NCBI GenBank assembly: GCA_946811695.1
Contig: OX328127.1
Span: 45,642,611 to 45,706,610 of the forward strand
From: Gonocerus acuteangulatus
Taxonomy: Eukaryota > Arthropoda > Insecta > Hemiptera > Coreidae
Length of the DNA stretch: 64,000 nt
Direction: 5' to 3'
Positions within the stretch are counted from its first letter, which is position 1. The number at the start of each line of letters is the position of its first letter. This document shows positions 45,615-58,891 of the stretch, piece after piece. The notes beneath the pieces were generated by a model. It saw only the letters and a program-made list of their open reading frames with translations. It did no database searches and was not told where the DNA came from. A program made the translations under genes and the position numbers.

Positions 45615-46116
45615 AGACACATACGTGCTGGGTAATGTATTGTTTGTTTCATATTATTTTTTATGACCTAATTTATCCTGCACTTCGAATAAAAACGGTT
45701 TAAACCAGACGACAGATAATCGAAGTAATAACGTACATACACTATCAAAATTAAATATTATACTTATGAGCAGGCTTTAAACCTATTATGCGGAGGAAAA
45801 TGGAGAAAAAAATACTTCTATTTGCGTAGTTCTGAAGGAAAGAACAACATCAGTTACTTACAATCACGTCCCACATCCTTTATGTGAATCATGGATCCAG
45901 GGTCATCTATGTGGTTGTGGGTAGGAGCTCAGCCCATCATGGGCCTCTTTGTCTTCAAACATTTCCTACTTCACTGGATTGGGAATTCTACAACTATTTC
46001 TCTTATTTTAAATATTAATAGTACATTCTACATTTATTTTTCGATGTTTGATATTACATATCATCATATGATACTTAGAATTTGATCGTTTTTGAGTCAT
46101 AATATCAGAATCAATA
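45613..46116. other. Stretch without recognisable gene
   Basis: AT-rich sequence between the microsatellite and the hAT target site. Nothing supported. Confidence 0.5.
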
Positions 46117-47500
46117 GTCATAACTAGAGCCCGGAAGTTAGGCAAAATGCCTTTTTTTATCTGAATGGATATATTGAAGAATCAGATAGAAATAAATATG
46201 TTTCAGTGCATTTAGGAAGTGTAAAGACAATTTTTATTTTGCCTTTTTTGCCTATTTTAAGATTTAATGCCTTTTTTTTGCCTTTTTTACTATTTTTTTC
46301 TGGGATTTAAACATTTTAAAAAGCACCGTTCATCGAAGACAAAAAAGTTTGCACAAGTTAAATTACATATATCCGTCACAAATATCTATTCGAGAGCTCA
46401 TTTTCCCAACCCATGGATTTAACCTCTATAAATAACAGATCCTTCTTTAGTAGAAGGAATGATGAAGCATAATGAATACCAGGATAGAGACAGGATGAGA
46501 GAAGTACGTCACTTCTTCTTCCTCACACCCCTTTTGCTGTGACGATGGTTAGTTAACTGGTACTCCGGATTTCGAAATATTAAGATATTGCAGAGGAAGG
46601 GAGGAAATAACTTCCCTCTAACAGGACAATTATAAAATAAGCTGTTAGTCTACTGTTGAACTTCTTAAAGACAGCTCGTGTGTTCGTTCTCGCTTATTTA
46701 TCATGCCGAAAGTTTCATCGTTGCGTGGCAAATTACATAGCTATGTTCGCGAATTCGGTTCGGATTTACTTTCTACTGATGGAGCTATACTCTTCTGCAA
46801 AGTCTGTGAAAAATCTATCAATCACGATAAAAAGTATTTTATTACTCAACATTTCGCAACAACGAAACATAAATCTAGGATACATACTGTTGGTCCTAAG
46901 ATTAATTTAATTGCAACAGCAGTTAAAACATCCAGCAGGCAATCTCAGTTTTCCCTGGATCTATGCAAAGCTTTCTTGGACTCAGGAATTCCGTTCTGGA
47001 AACTGGAAAATCAATCCCTGAGGACATTTCTGCAAACGTACACTAAAGAAGAGGTTCCATCAGAATCCACGTTAAGAAAAACGTATTTAAATATGACCTT
47101 TGAAGAGACGATGCAGAGGATTCGACTCAGAGTTGCAGAAAAGAAGATCTGGAGGGGGATAAATGGGCGGACTTCTTTTGGGAGCTCTGCTAAGCTTTAG
47201 TGCCCTATTCCACTGCTTAGCATCTCCTAGTGTACCTGATTCCCGTCAACGCCTACTGCTTTTCCTCCCCGTGGTACCCCCTGGTAACGTTCTTGTACAG
47301 TGCATGAACGGCGAAAAGCAGAGGCGGGGATCCACGATGAGGCAGGGACACCTTCCCTGCTGAGTGGATCCTCTCCTTCGGGAGGAACTGTGCCGGTCTG
47401 CCGGCCTAGGTGGCAGCCCCACCAGCAGACTAGGTGACGAGGATTAGGGGTCTGAGTCACTTAAAAAAAACAATTTCCTACAAGTTCAATTACGGAAAAA

Positions 47501-48541
47501 GTCCGTCACGCAGGAGCTGCATAACTAAGCACTTTCCTCAGAATTTGGGTAGTGTAGACTGCTTTCCAGAACAATTTGCTTAAAATATCCTACATAAATA
47601 AAATAAAAACATGAATAGTTCTCTTTTAATTTTGTAATGTGTAACTGATAAATTATTAATTTTCTTCCAGAGTTATGTTTACACATGGTACCTATTACAC
47701 TACGTAATAAATACAAAATCCTCATATTATCGTATTTTGATCTAACGCAGGAACCGGATACAGTCCCTCTAGCGCTCCTTGCGGCGCCTTTGTGAACCTA
47801 TGTCTGGCTGGCTTTTCTATTGAAATATATTACAAAGTAAACCCCCCTTTCTGATTGACCGATTCAGCTCATTTTTACAACACTTCTTTCTCATGAGTTA
47901 CCCACGACGTATACCGTGTTTCGTTACAATACAGCTGAAATTACGACCAGTATGAGTATATTAGTAATTTGGGTCCGGAGTAAACCCCCCCTCCTAATGA
48001 ACCGATTTAGTTTATTTTTACAACACATATTTACCTGTAGATTACCACTACGAATACCGAGTTTCGTCGAAATATACCAAAAATCACGGTTGGTAGTGGC
48101 GAATTGGTATTGTGGGCCTGGAGTAAACCCCCCCCCCCCTCCTAATGAACCGATTTAGTTTATTTTTACAACACATATTTACCTGTAGATTACCACTATG
48201 AATACCGAGTATCGTCGAAATATACCTAAAATCACGGCTGGTAGTGGCGAATTGGTATTGTCGGACCGGAGTAAACCCCCCCACCTTATGAACGGATTTA
48301 GTTTATTTTTATATCTCACTTTTCTCTCTATATTACCAGTACGAATACCAAGTTTCGTTGAAATATAACAAATATTACGGCTGAAATGGTCAAATTAGTG
48401 TTTTGGGTTCGGGGTAAACCCCCCCTTCCGGTGGACCGATTTTGGTGGTTAACGAACTCGTTTAATCGTTTGCTAATTGAATGCTATGTACCAAGTTTCG
48501 TGACGAAAAAACAAAAACTCTGGCCGCTATCGTGTTAACAG

Positions 48542-48638
<97 letters not shown>

Positions 48639-48770
48639 TATATATAAATTTTAACGGGGGTCATTTTCGGTGTCTACTAGGTAGGATCGATAAAGATTTG
48701 AAGAAATTTTTCAAAAATTCCGTCATGAGTCCAACCTCAATAGCTACTTTCCTTCGGAGGAAAGTGCTAA
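47501..48770 (+). mobile_element. Helentron-like element, subfamily 2, complete, in the I-like 5' UTR
   Basis: Begins GTCCGTCACGCAGGAGCTGC after an A-run (47494-47500), followed at about 47525 by TAAGCACTTTCCTC, the inverted copy of its 3' tip. Ends with the hairpin ACTTTCCTTCGGAGGAAAGT then GCTAA (48770), followed by AAG. The interior has about five tandem units of about 140-148 bp, each with GTAAACCCCCC and AATACCGAGTTTCGTCGAAA-like blocks (47838-48430), and a (TA)n tract (48544-48637). It lacks coding capacity. Inverted sister copy at 42988-44706. Confidence 0.87.
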
Positions 48771-48834
48771 AAGCCGGACTCCCCTTATTGGATAACTCAG
48801 AGGGAATGCAGGACCCTCTGAGAGACTCAAGCAT

Positions 48835-50265
48835 GGAAACGGACAACACAACTTCTTCTAAAACCAACCCTTTTCCCTATAGAGGGCAGTAACGGAAACA
48901 GTGAAAATCAGATTCTTGGTACTGCATCCGTCAGGTTAGCTCAGCCCAAAGAATTCGATAATGATTGCTTTAGACAAGAAGCCTCTCTTTCTCGGTTTAC
49001 TTTGGAGCCGTATCTAACACCTTCAGGGTCACCCGAGAAAAAGAAGCAAAGAAAAGGGAGAAAACGATTGATCAATGAATTAAGTCCCCGCATAAGTAAA
49101 TTTGCGAAATTTATTGTACTGAGTAGGACAGACGGACAAACTTTTGCTAAAGTTTCTCCGTTCCTTATCAAAAAGGTGATAGTTCAAGATTTTGTAACAG
49201 TTTTGGGCATAAGCAAAATGTCTAACGGTTCTTTACTGATCGAGGCATCAAGCAAGGTGCAAAGCGATAACATAATTAAAGCAACATCTCTGGGTGGATT
49301 TAGTGTCAAAGCTGAACTGCATAAAACACTAAACTCATCCAGAGGTATGATAAAATGCTTTGATTTCGAGCATAGCACTGATGAGGAAATTTTAGAGGGT
49401 CTACAAGATCAGGGTGTCATAGGCGTTCGCAGATTTTTTCGTAAGAAGAAGACTGCGAATGGTTGGGAGGAAGCGGCCCAATTTACTGGAAGCGTGATGC
49501 TCACGTTCGATCGACCTGAGCTCCCTTCCAGTGTTCAGGCTGCCTTCTATAAACTCAACCATATATTCCACCCCCTATGCGATGTTTTATATGTCAAAAA
49601 TTTGGACATTCTGCAGTAAAATGCCGATCAACGATCGAGATCTGTGTCTGCGGACATGCGGTACACGGTCCCGACCCTTGCCCGGCTGAACCCAAATGTC
49701 CAAATTGTGAAGGGCCTCATAACTCCCGCTCAAAGGACTGCCCAGAGTATAAAATAGAATTAGAAATTCAAAAGTTAAGAGCGGAAATTAAAGACATGAC
49801 ATTTAAGCAAGCAAGAGTGTTAGTTAACAGTGCGTCATATGCCTGCAGGGGGAGTTACTCCAGTGCAGCGCAAAATAGAATAAAAGACAGGAAAAACCTG
49901 ACAAAATCGGCCCCTAAATCATCCGCTATTCAACTTCCTCATCTCTCCAATCCTAACCCACCACCCCCCACCTCACTCCCAACCCCTTCACTATCTTCCC
50001 TACTCCTAATTTTCCTTCTACATCGTCCATTTCGATGGATGAAAAAAAATTATTATTATCGGGGAAATCAACTCCCCAAAGAATTGAGAATGTAGTAGGT
50101 CCACCCCTATCTCTTCCTTCAAGCCCCGGGGCTGATTGCCCCCCCGTGGACAATAGGATCGATGATGGTGGTGGACCATTCACATTGGTTGATGATAAAC
50201 GAAAGAAAGGTTGGCCTAAAGGTAAGAAGCGAGGGTCAAAGAAAACAGCTGCTGAGTTGGAATAG
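48835..50265 (+). pseudogene. I-like ORF1 (Gag) with frameshifts
   Basis: Starts at ATG 48835 (METDNTTSSK) after the Helentron-like insert; shifts frame near 48885 and reads on through EPYLTPSGSPEKKKQRKGRK; then GMIKCFDFEH and FTGSVMLTFDRPELP. It shifts at the C-run near 49575 into three knuckles: CFICQKFGHSAVKC, CVCGHAVHGPDPC and CPNCEGPHNSRSKDC. It shifts again near 50030 into a basic tail KKGWPKGKKRGSKKTAAELE, ending TAG at 50263-50265. Gag of I-type elements binds element RNA. Three frame changes make this copy non-functional unless some are sequencing errors in homopolymers. Confidence 0.85.
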
Positions 50266-50280
50266 ATAAATCACCCCAAA

Positions 50281-53200
50281 ATGCCTTTAAACAAGTTCGT
50301 TCAATGGAATATCAGAGGTTTTTCAGAGCACAGTGACGAATTACGATTTTTATTGCACACATACAATCCATTGGTAGTGGCTCTTCAGGAAACTAAGTTT
50401 CCTGAAGGTATTGCCCGGCCATTGAGAGGGTATATGTGTATCCATAATGAACCTACTGTTCTCCCGGGTGGACGGAGCCATGGTGGAGTGGCTCTGTACA
50501 CAATGGAGAACCTAGGAGCTCATGAAATTCCTCTAAATACAGACTTACAAGCTGTCGCTGTGCGTCTGGAGACCCCTCTGAAAGCTACTCTTTGTTCTTT
50601 GTATCTCCCAGACGGCAGAAGATACCGCATTGACGATGTCCGGCGCATGGTAGGGCAGTTGCCTTCTCCTGTTATAATATTTGGGGATTTCAACACTCAT
50701 CATGTTGCCTGGGGCTCAAGGAGGTCTTCCCCTCAAGGTCGTCTATTGTACTCTATGATTGAGGAAATGGATCTTGTTTTTCTAAATGATGGGACGCCCA
50801 CTCATTTCTGTGAATCCTCAGGAACAATGGACAGTATTGACTTGACAATCACAAGCACTTCAGTGTTAAGACATCTTTCCTGGACAGTTTTGAGTGATCT
50901 TCATCGTTCCGACCATTTTCCTATATTGGTTATCCAAGCGGGGAGATGCAACGAACTAAGAGTCCCAACGAAATGGAATGTAAAGTACGCAAATTGGGAA
51001 ACATTTGGGAGATTGTTTATAGTGCCTCCGTCATGCAACTCTGCACATGAAACATTACAAATGCTACTGATGTAAATTAATGATGCAGCAGAAAAAGCGA
51101 TCCCTCGTACCTCATCTCATACAAGAAAAATTCCAGTCCCTTGGTGGGATGAGGAATGTAGGGAGTTCAATAGAAACAAAAAAAAAAGCATTCAATCGTT
51201 TTAAGCGGCATCTTGACGAAGCCAATTTGATTGCGTTTAAAAGGGCTAGGGCATTGGAGCGTCGAATAAAACTAAAAAAGAAAAGAGAATCCTGGGCTGC
51301 TTATGTTAGCACAATAACGAGAGACGCGTCCGTCCGAAGTCTGGAGTAAAATAAGAGCAATTTCGGGAAGGACAACTAAAAAACAAAACCCTATTTTGAG
51401 GAATTCAGGCGTTTACATTGGCGATCCACAAGAGGTCGCTAATGTCTTCGCAGATTATTACTGTTCCTCATTTAGCGAGTCAGCTTATAATGAACAATTT
51501 AAGGTCACCAAAGCTAATGAGGAACATTTTCCTCTAGACTTCGGACCAGTAGACGACGTTACAAATGATTATAATATTGCTTTCTCTATGGAAGAAGTAA
51601 ACAGGGCACTCCAGGATGCATCTAAGAAAACATCATCTGGTCATGACGGGTTAACCTACGAAATATTAAACAATCTCCCAGATGTAGGCAAAAGAAGGAT
51701 GCTTGAGTTATATAATCAGCTCTGGACTAAAGGAGAATACCCCATTGTTTGGAAAGAATCCATTATTATCCAAATCTTGAAACCAGGTAAGGACCCCATG
51801 GATCCAGGAAGGTACAGACCCATATCACTTTTGTGTTGTATGGGAAAGCTCTTGGAGGCTATGGTGAATTACCGGTTAATTCACGAATTGGATAAATGTA
51901 ATTTATTATCAAAATACCAAGCAGGATTTAGAAAGGGATTTTCCACTCAAGATCAGTTAGCATTGTTAGAGCATAACATCCAAAAGGCTTTCTGCTCCCG
52001 TCAGCATGTTACTGCCATTTTTTTCGACATGAAGCAGGCTTACGACAGGGAATGGAGATACGATATTCTCCGACGACTTCAAGAATGGGGATTTAGAGGC
52101 AGATTGCCTCTAATCCTCAAGAGTCTCCTGGAAGAAAGAACCTTCAGGGTTCGTATTGGAGACAAATTATCATGCATAAAGGTACAGGAAACCGGAGTCC
52201 CCCAAGGATCCGTCCTCAGTGTAACCCTGTTTCTTGTCGCAATCAATGGCATAGCTGACAATATAGATGCCGAAATTGGCCGATCTCTATATGCAGACGA
52301 TCTTGCTCTTTTTGAGACACATCCAGCTGACGATTGTGAAGCCCGTAAATTACAGCAAGCAATTAACACGGTAAATGACACTGCGAGTAGACGAGGATTC
52401 ACGTTCTCTTCTGAAAAAACGGCTTCGATCCATTTCTGTAGGCTTCGGAGACCACACAACCAACCAAAGCTTACTTTGGGCGGTTGTGAGGTCACCTTCA
52501 AGGATGCTCATAAGTTTCTTGGCCTCATAATGGATGCACAATTGAGGTGGAGAAATCACATTAACTATATTGTAAAAAGATGTGAGTCATCCCTAAAGGT
52601 CCTAAAAACATTATCAAGATTGCAATGGGGTGCTAAAAGAGCCATCTTGTTACAAATGTTTGACGCACTAATAAGGTCCAGGATTGATTATGGGTGTGCC
52701 ATATATGGATCATCGCGCAAATCGTGGCTCCGCCAGCTTGACAGGCTGTACAATGCGGGGCTGCGAGTTGCCATTGGTGCTTTCCGCACAAGCCCATTGG
52801 ATTCTATTTATGTAGAGGCCGGGCATCTTCCACCGGATCATAGAAGAAACTTAATGATGCTAACATACGCTTCGTCTCTCCGAACAAAAAGGAATCACTT
52901 CCTAAGGGAACTCATTTCTGAAAATACTGTGTCCGATATGTACCGACAGAGGTGGTCTGCCACGAGACCCTTAGTTGTGAGAGCAAATGAAATAATACAT
53001 TCTTATGGGGGGACCTGGGGGAACCTAATGGAAGTTCGGCCACCAGCTGTAAGCCCATGGGTGCTCCCAGATCTCCACATAGACCTCACTTTGGCACGTC
53101 TGGGTAAGCAAGATACGTCTCCGTCAGTGTACAGGTCTTTGTTCCTTGAGAGAATGTTAATGTATAAAGAGCACATTAAGATCTTCACAGATGGTTCTAA

Positions 53201-55072
53201 ATCAGAAAACGGTGCGGGGTGTGGCATATTTATAAGTAATGACAAACATCTTTCGGTCCCTCTTCTCCATCATACAAGTGTCTATCACGCGGAAATGGTT
53301 GCAATAAGGTTAGCTCTTGAGCATTATGGGAACCACGAAAAATCAAATATAGTTCTGTGTACAGACTCATACAGTTCGCTTGCATCGTTAAAAAATAAAT
53401 TCACCAGAGATCCATTATTATTAGAAATATTGCAGTTAATACATGATATCAATCTTATAGGAAACTAGCTGTTACCCGGCGTGCCATGCTACACCTACTT
53501 TCAACATATAGAAAAGCCTAAATAAATTAGAAACCAAATAAGTTTTATTAAAATCTAATAACACGAATCTTTAACTGTTTCGAACCTGTGACCTCCCAAC
53601 TCTGAGTCCTAGACGATTTTGACATAACCTATAACACCCTCCATATCAAGACATACATGTATGCCAAGTTTGGTAAAAATCGGTCTAACGGTGTGGTTTT
53701 TAATAAAAAGAAACAACAACATGCAGACAGCAGCTGGTAGACGTTTTTGACCTGGCCTATGACAATCCCCTGATCAAGACCAACCTGTGTGCCCAGTTTG
53801 ATCAAAATCCGTCAAACGGTGTGGGTTTGTATAAAGAACAAACATACAGACAGACATCTGGTAGACGTTTTTGACTTAACCTACGACACTCCCCAGATTA
53901 AGATCTACATGTGTACCGAGTTTAGTCAAAATCGGTCAAACGGTGTGAATTTTTATAAAAAGAAACAACAACATGCAGACAGCAGCTGGTAGACGTTTTT
54001 GACCTGGCCTATGACAATCCCCTGATCAAGACCAACCTGTGTGCCCAGTTTGATCAAAATCCGTCAAACGGTGTGGGTTCGTATAAAGAACAAACATACA
54101 GACAGACATCTGGTAGACGTTTTTGACTTAACCAACGACACTCCTCAGATTAAGATCTACATGTGTACCGAGTTTAGTCAAAATCGGACGAACGGTGTGG
54201 ATTTGTATAAGGGACAAACATACAGACAGACAGCTATAAGACGTTCTTGACTTAGCCTATGACACTCCCCAGATTAAGATCTACATGTGTACCGAGTTTA
54301 GTCAAAATCGGATGAACGGTATGGATTTGTATAAGGGACAAACACACAGACAGACAGCTTGTAGATTTTTTTGACCTAGCCTAGGAGATTTCTCGTATCA
54401 AGACCTACCATTATTCCAAGTTTGGTCAAAAACGGTCAAACGGTGTGGATTTGTATAAGGAACAAACAAACAGAAAAACAGACAGACACGTGATTTTTAT
54501 ATAAATAGATAAAGTGTCATTTCTCTGGGTGCCAGGACATTCTAACATCGAGGGCAACGAAAGGGCCGATGCCTTAGCAAAGCAAGCTGCTTTGATGAGT
54601 GCCGATTCGGCCCTTCCATTGCACTTGAATGACTTCAAAAATTTATTGAAAAGGCAGATTCAAATGAAATGGCAAGCTGAGTATAATGACAAGGACCTTT
54701 TTTTGAAAAACATTGAGGTTTCTGTAATGAACAAGAGCCCTGCCCATACAACGAATAGACGTAATGATGTTATGACACGACTTAGAATTGGCCACACCCG
54801 CTTGACGCATAGCTACCATTTGGTAGGCCGACGCCGTCCCCAGTGTGAACTATGTCATGACATACTGGATGTCAGGCACATATTGGTGGACTGCCCGGTA
54901 CTCCAAGATGCAAGGAGGCGGCACCAACTACCAATCAATCTTAGAGAACTCCTGGAAAGAAATGACACTTCAGTGAAGAGATTACAGATTACCTTAAAGA
55001 TATTAAAATGTTTAGTCTCATATAAGAGAGAATATATATTATACATATATTTATCAACTTTTGCATCATCAT
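50281..55072 (+). pseudogene. I-like ORF2 (endonuclease, RT, RNase H), disrupted
   Basis: Endonuclease 50281-51072 has VQWNIRGF, QETKF, GDFNTHHVAWG and SDHFPI. An in-frame TAA at 51073-51075 is followed by readable sequence to VPWWDEECREF. A frameshift in a 10-A run (51178-51187) and another near 51325 precede the RT (51396-53464) with FFDMKQAYD, GVPQGSVLSV and the catalytic YADD (near 52290). RNase H follows: FTDGSKSENGAGC, the HAEM block and CTDSYSSL. A Helitron interrupts at 53464/54510, after which VSFLWVPGHSNIEGNERADA completes RNase H and CELCHDILDVRHILVDC gives the C-terminal knuckle. Starts 15 bp after ORF1. Removing the Helitron restores the frame exactly. Confidence 0.92.
53465..54509 (-). 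mobile_element. Non-autonomous canonical Helitron
   Basis: 1,045 bp. Minus strand begins TCTATTTATATAAAAATCAC and ends GGCACGCCGGGTAACAGCTAG, flanked by A and T, the classic A^T target. The interior has about seven units of 124-126 bp, each with GTCAAAATCGGTCAAACGGT-like blocks. Units at 53705-53956 and 53957-54208 form a higher-order pair of about 252 bp. It has no RepHel gene. A related 3' end lies at 14331-14500. Confidence 0.93.
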
Positions 55073-55491
55073 AAATAGGTTTGTATATATATCGTGTGAC
55101 TGTATTTATTGTGTGACTGTATCTATTGTGCGAGTGTATTTATAATCTGAGTAAGCTATTGCGTGTGTATGACTAATGTAAATATAAATTTAGTTTAGAT
55201 TTAGGTTTAGAAGTAAGTTTAGGTCCAACATATGTTTGAAACGGGCCCAACTCCTGTATATAGATGTTAGTGTAAATATATAGGGTAAATATAGACAATA
55301 AGTTTTGCTTTAGCTCCAACATTTGTTAAAAAGGAGCTAATGTAGATATAGGTTAGGTTTAAGGTTATAACTAGTACAAAAAGAATTAATTCAAGGAGAA
55401 TTCTTAAGTGACGATATAAACAAATATAATTAACCATTAAAAAAATACAAAGTTAAGATGAGAAGTGCTAATGGCCCCAGTAGCAGATGCA

Positions 55492-55529
<38 letters not shown>

Positions 55530-55772
55530 CCATTGATGAAACTACGGATGCAATGGGACGTTACATAGCCAATGTTATCATTGGAACCATGGAAGCAAAG
55601 CAAACTGACTTATCATCAGTATATCTTTTGACGACAGAGGAGATGGAGAGAGCAAATGATACCACAGTGGCACAGTTGTTTACCAATTCACTAATGCTAC
55701 TCTGGCCGGACGGAATACGGCATGATGATGTCCTACTTTTTGTCACAGATATAGCACCTTACATGAAAAAAA

Positions 55773-58638
55773 GTCCGACTCGCAGGAACTGCAGCATCTT
55801 AGCGCGGTTCCGTTCATGTCCCTAGTGCCATTTCATAAGCTTAGAAAAGAAATAATCTTATTTTTTTTATATATCTCCTGAAAATTGTCAAAATCCTCTC
55901 GATCATCTCGAATAAAAGTGATATTAAGGCGTCAGGGACACCGACAGTAGCTAACTTTTACACAGAAGCGGGAATTACAGAATCTGGCTCTCATTCTAAA
56001 GCAAAGCTCTATAAATCAATACAAAATATGCCTAATAAAGCCTTTCTAGTGGATACAGAAGCATGGGCGTATATGAAGTGGGGGGGGGGGGCTAAGGGGG
56101 CTGCAGCCCCTCCCGAAATTTTGAATTGATGATAAAAACTTCTCGTAAAACCCTTAAAAATAAATTAAATAAGATCACTTAGTTCATAAAACATATTTTA
56201 TTTTACGTGTAATAGCGTTTTAGTTGCCTAAAACTATTCCAAGCTCTAAATATTTAGTATTCCATACCCTGGAAATGGTCTCAGCCCCCCCCCCCCGAAA
56301 TTGTTTTTATATACGCCCATGTACAGAAGGATCAAGAAGAAGTACACAAGATTGAGTAGAATACCCTGCCTAATATAGATATAGAATAATATGCCGAATG
56401 AAACCTATCTAGTAAATACACAAGGACAAATAAAAGTCTTGACGAATAACAAGTCAAGAAAAAAAACTTTATTTAACAAAATAAAACAAAGTTTAGTTGC
56501 CCAACTACAATAGAATAATATACCTAATTAAGTCTATGGAGAAGATACAAATGGACCAAAAACAAGTCTTGTGGAATATTGTTTTTTTTTTCTAATTAAA
56601 TACTTTTTATCAATATTTAGTATATAACCTTTGTTGAAAACTATTGATTGCTAATTGATGAATCGGTTTACAACTAAGTAGTCTTTATGAATATTTAGTA
56701 TATAACCTATGTTTGGATCTGTGTTTTTGGGGTGCTCTCCGCCTAGCTTTGTATTTGTGTCGGCAGATACCTGGGGTATATGTACAGCCCTTGAGGATTA
56801 ACTCTTAGCAGGTAAATTTCCTGCGGACCTTCTGCTTCTACGGGCATTGAACCGCCATATTCGCTCATAGTATCTAACCGTTGTGAAGTTTATTTTCTGG
56901 ATTTAGGACTTAATATACATATGTAGACTAAATCATAGCAAGAAGTAATCCTCCGTCGTCAGTTCTTAACTATGTAGACTCGCTAATGTTATCCAATCTT
57001 AGATACATCGTATTTAAAATCCACAGCAAAAACACGACATTTCATCAGAATCCCCTGCTGAATAAAACTTATATAGAATAATATGCAAAATAAAGCCTAT
57101 CTATTGGATAAAAATAGAGGAAAAAAGCCGTTCGTGGTGGTAGAAAATCTTAAAAGTATTTCGCTCAGAAATCTCCGAAATATTGTCACTAATTTTACGT
57201 ATCCTGATTTATAGCCAAATAGATTTATATTCTATAATCAATAAGAAAAACCTACTAACAATAAAAAACTATGGGTAACAGATGAAAATAGGGAATACCA
57301 AGAATAATTCTAAAGAACGAAGTCAACACCAGTACTGTAATCTAGATATTCATACGGCATCTTCGAATTCTAAGAAACAAAATATTGATTCTAATTATGT
57401 TTTATTGACAAATACATTTGGCTACTATAAGCAATTAAAAACACTAGGGAATATGCCAAAGAACTCGGAGTAGGAGCCTCGATTTGAAAGAAATCGACAA
57501 ATCCAAAACTGACATTTCATACGGTACAGCCTGATATATTTTTAACAATGAATTGTTTTTCTTATTTTAATTAATCTGTTTTATTGTCAAATACATTATC
57601 CAACTTTAAGCAATTAAAAAATAACAAGGAATAAAAACAAACAAAAAGAACCGTTCTAATAAACGAAATCAATTACTTCAAAGTTTAAGCACTTATTTCT
57701 CCGATTGACATAGCCTAATCAAAAATTGTTTCAGAATCTTTTTTGTAGAAAATTTAGTAAGCTTTCGCATGGTAACCCTCCGTTCACCAATATTCCTAAC
57801 CGACTTCGAGATATTAGGGAATGTATACGAAGTTCCCAAAACATTTCATGTCTGTTAATAAAATATTTTATTCTAATCCTTCCTTAGCTCCAAACGTAAC
57901 CGAAATTTTAACATATTAGTGTTGATGAAATTCAAACATGCAGAAAATGTTTCAACTGAATCCCATAATTTTAAGTATCAAAATCAAAGACAAAAAGAAC
58001 AGTTCGAATAAGCGAAAACAATTACTTTAAAGTTTTAAGCACTTATTTCTCCGATTGACACCGCCTAATCAAAACTTTCATTAGAACCTTTTTTGTAGAG
58101 CATTTAGTAAGCTTTCTAATGGCATTCTTCCGTTTCCCAAATTCTTCTCAACCTTTTTTGAGATATAAAGGAAAGTATACAAAGTTACCAAAACTTTATT
58201 ATGTCTGTTAATAAAATATTTTATTCTAACCCTTCCTTAACTCCAAAAGCAACCAAAATTTCAACATATTAGTTTTAATGAAAGTAGAAGATGCAGTAAA
58301 TGTTTCAACTGAATCCCATGATTCTAAGTACCCAAACCAAAAACGGCATTCAAAAATTATTTTTTCAGTTTTCTCGAAAACGGTTAAAGCTATCGCCTTG
58401 AAAATGGTTCCATTCGTTTTCCTCGCCCAAGAAGCCTATAAAAAGAGTACTTACAAGCTTATGAACTCAAAAACGTAAGCGTTACGATTTTTTTTGCGCG
58501 AATTTCGCCCCAAACGCCATCTTCCAGTGGGCGGATTTTGCTGGTTAACGAACTTTGACCTTTCAAATTGGACGACAGATTTTTGTACCAAATTTCATCA
58601 AAATCGGACCATCAGGAAAGCCAGAAATGAGCGAACAG

Positions 58639-58697
<59 letters not shown>

Positions 58698-58698
58698 A

Positions 58699-58755
<57 letters not shown>

Positions 58756-58891
58756 AATTTGAACCACCGTTATTTTCGGTCTCTAGGGGTTCTGAAACGC
58801 GAAATTTTCTTGTCGGCACTTCCGGATTGTTTCATTGCATCAACCTTATAAGCGGGGTTCCTCCCTATGGGGGAGGGAGGAACCGCGCTAA
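55773..58891 (+). mobile_element. Helentron-like element, subfamily 1, complete, in the hAT gene
   Basis: 5' end GTCCGACTCGCAGGAACTGC (55773) after an A-run, then CTTAGCGCGGTTCC (55798-55811). 3' end hairpin GGTTCCTCCC..GGGAGGAACC then GCGCTAA (58891). hAT reading resumes with AAGCAGCTAAAGCC. 3.1 kb, including a MITE (56062-56321), diverged repeats of an AATATGCCTAATAAAGCC-type block (56025, 56385, 56510, 57075), two tandem copies of a ~350-400-bp block (57600-57960 and 58010-58340), and a (TA)n tract (58641-58754). The inverted relative is 38919-40425. Confidence 0.85.
56062..56321. mobile_element. MITE with CATGGGCGTATAT termini, copy 2
   Basis: 260 bp with the same ends and interior as 13038-13314, flanked by a perfect 8-bp duplication TACAGAAG (56054-56061 and 56322-56329). 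It is nested in the Helentron-like element, so it is among the later events in this stack. Confidence 0.95.

Larger units (their letters stand above)
47158..55526 (+). mobile_element. Full-length I-like non-LTR retrotransposon, family B, inside hAT
   Basis: Inserted after AAGAAGATCT in the hAT gene; hAT resumes directly after a long A-tail (about 55496-55526) with ATCTCC. ATCT is thus repeated at both borders, a minimal duplication. It has a GC-rich 5' UTR (from about 47158), Gag (48835-50265), Pol (50281-55072), a 3' UTR and poly(A). About 6.05 kb after removing the Helentron-like insert (47501-48770) and the Helitron (53465-54509), a usual size for the I group. Confidence 0.9.

Noticed and set aside
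58602..58819. Open frames made of repeated YI residues
   Set aside because: They are translations of the (TA)n microsatellite, as are similar frames near 39060 and 48602.
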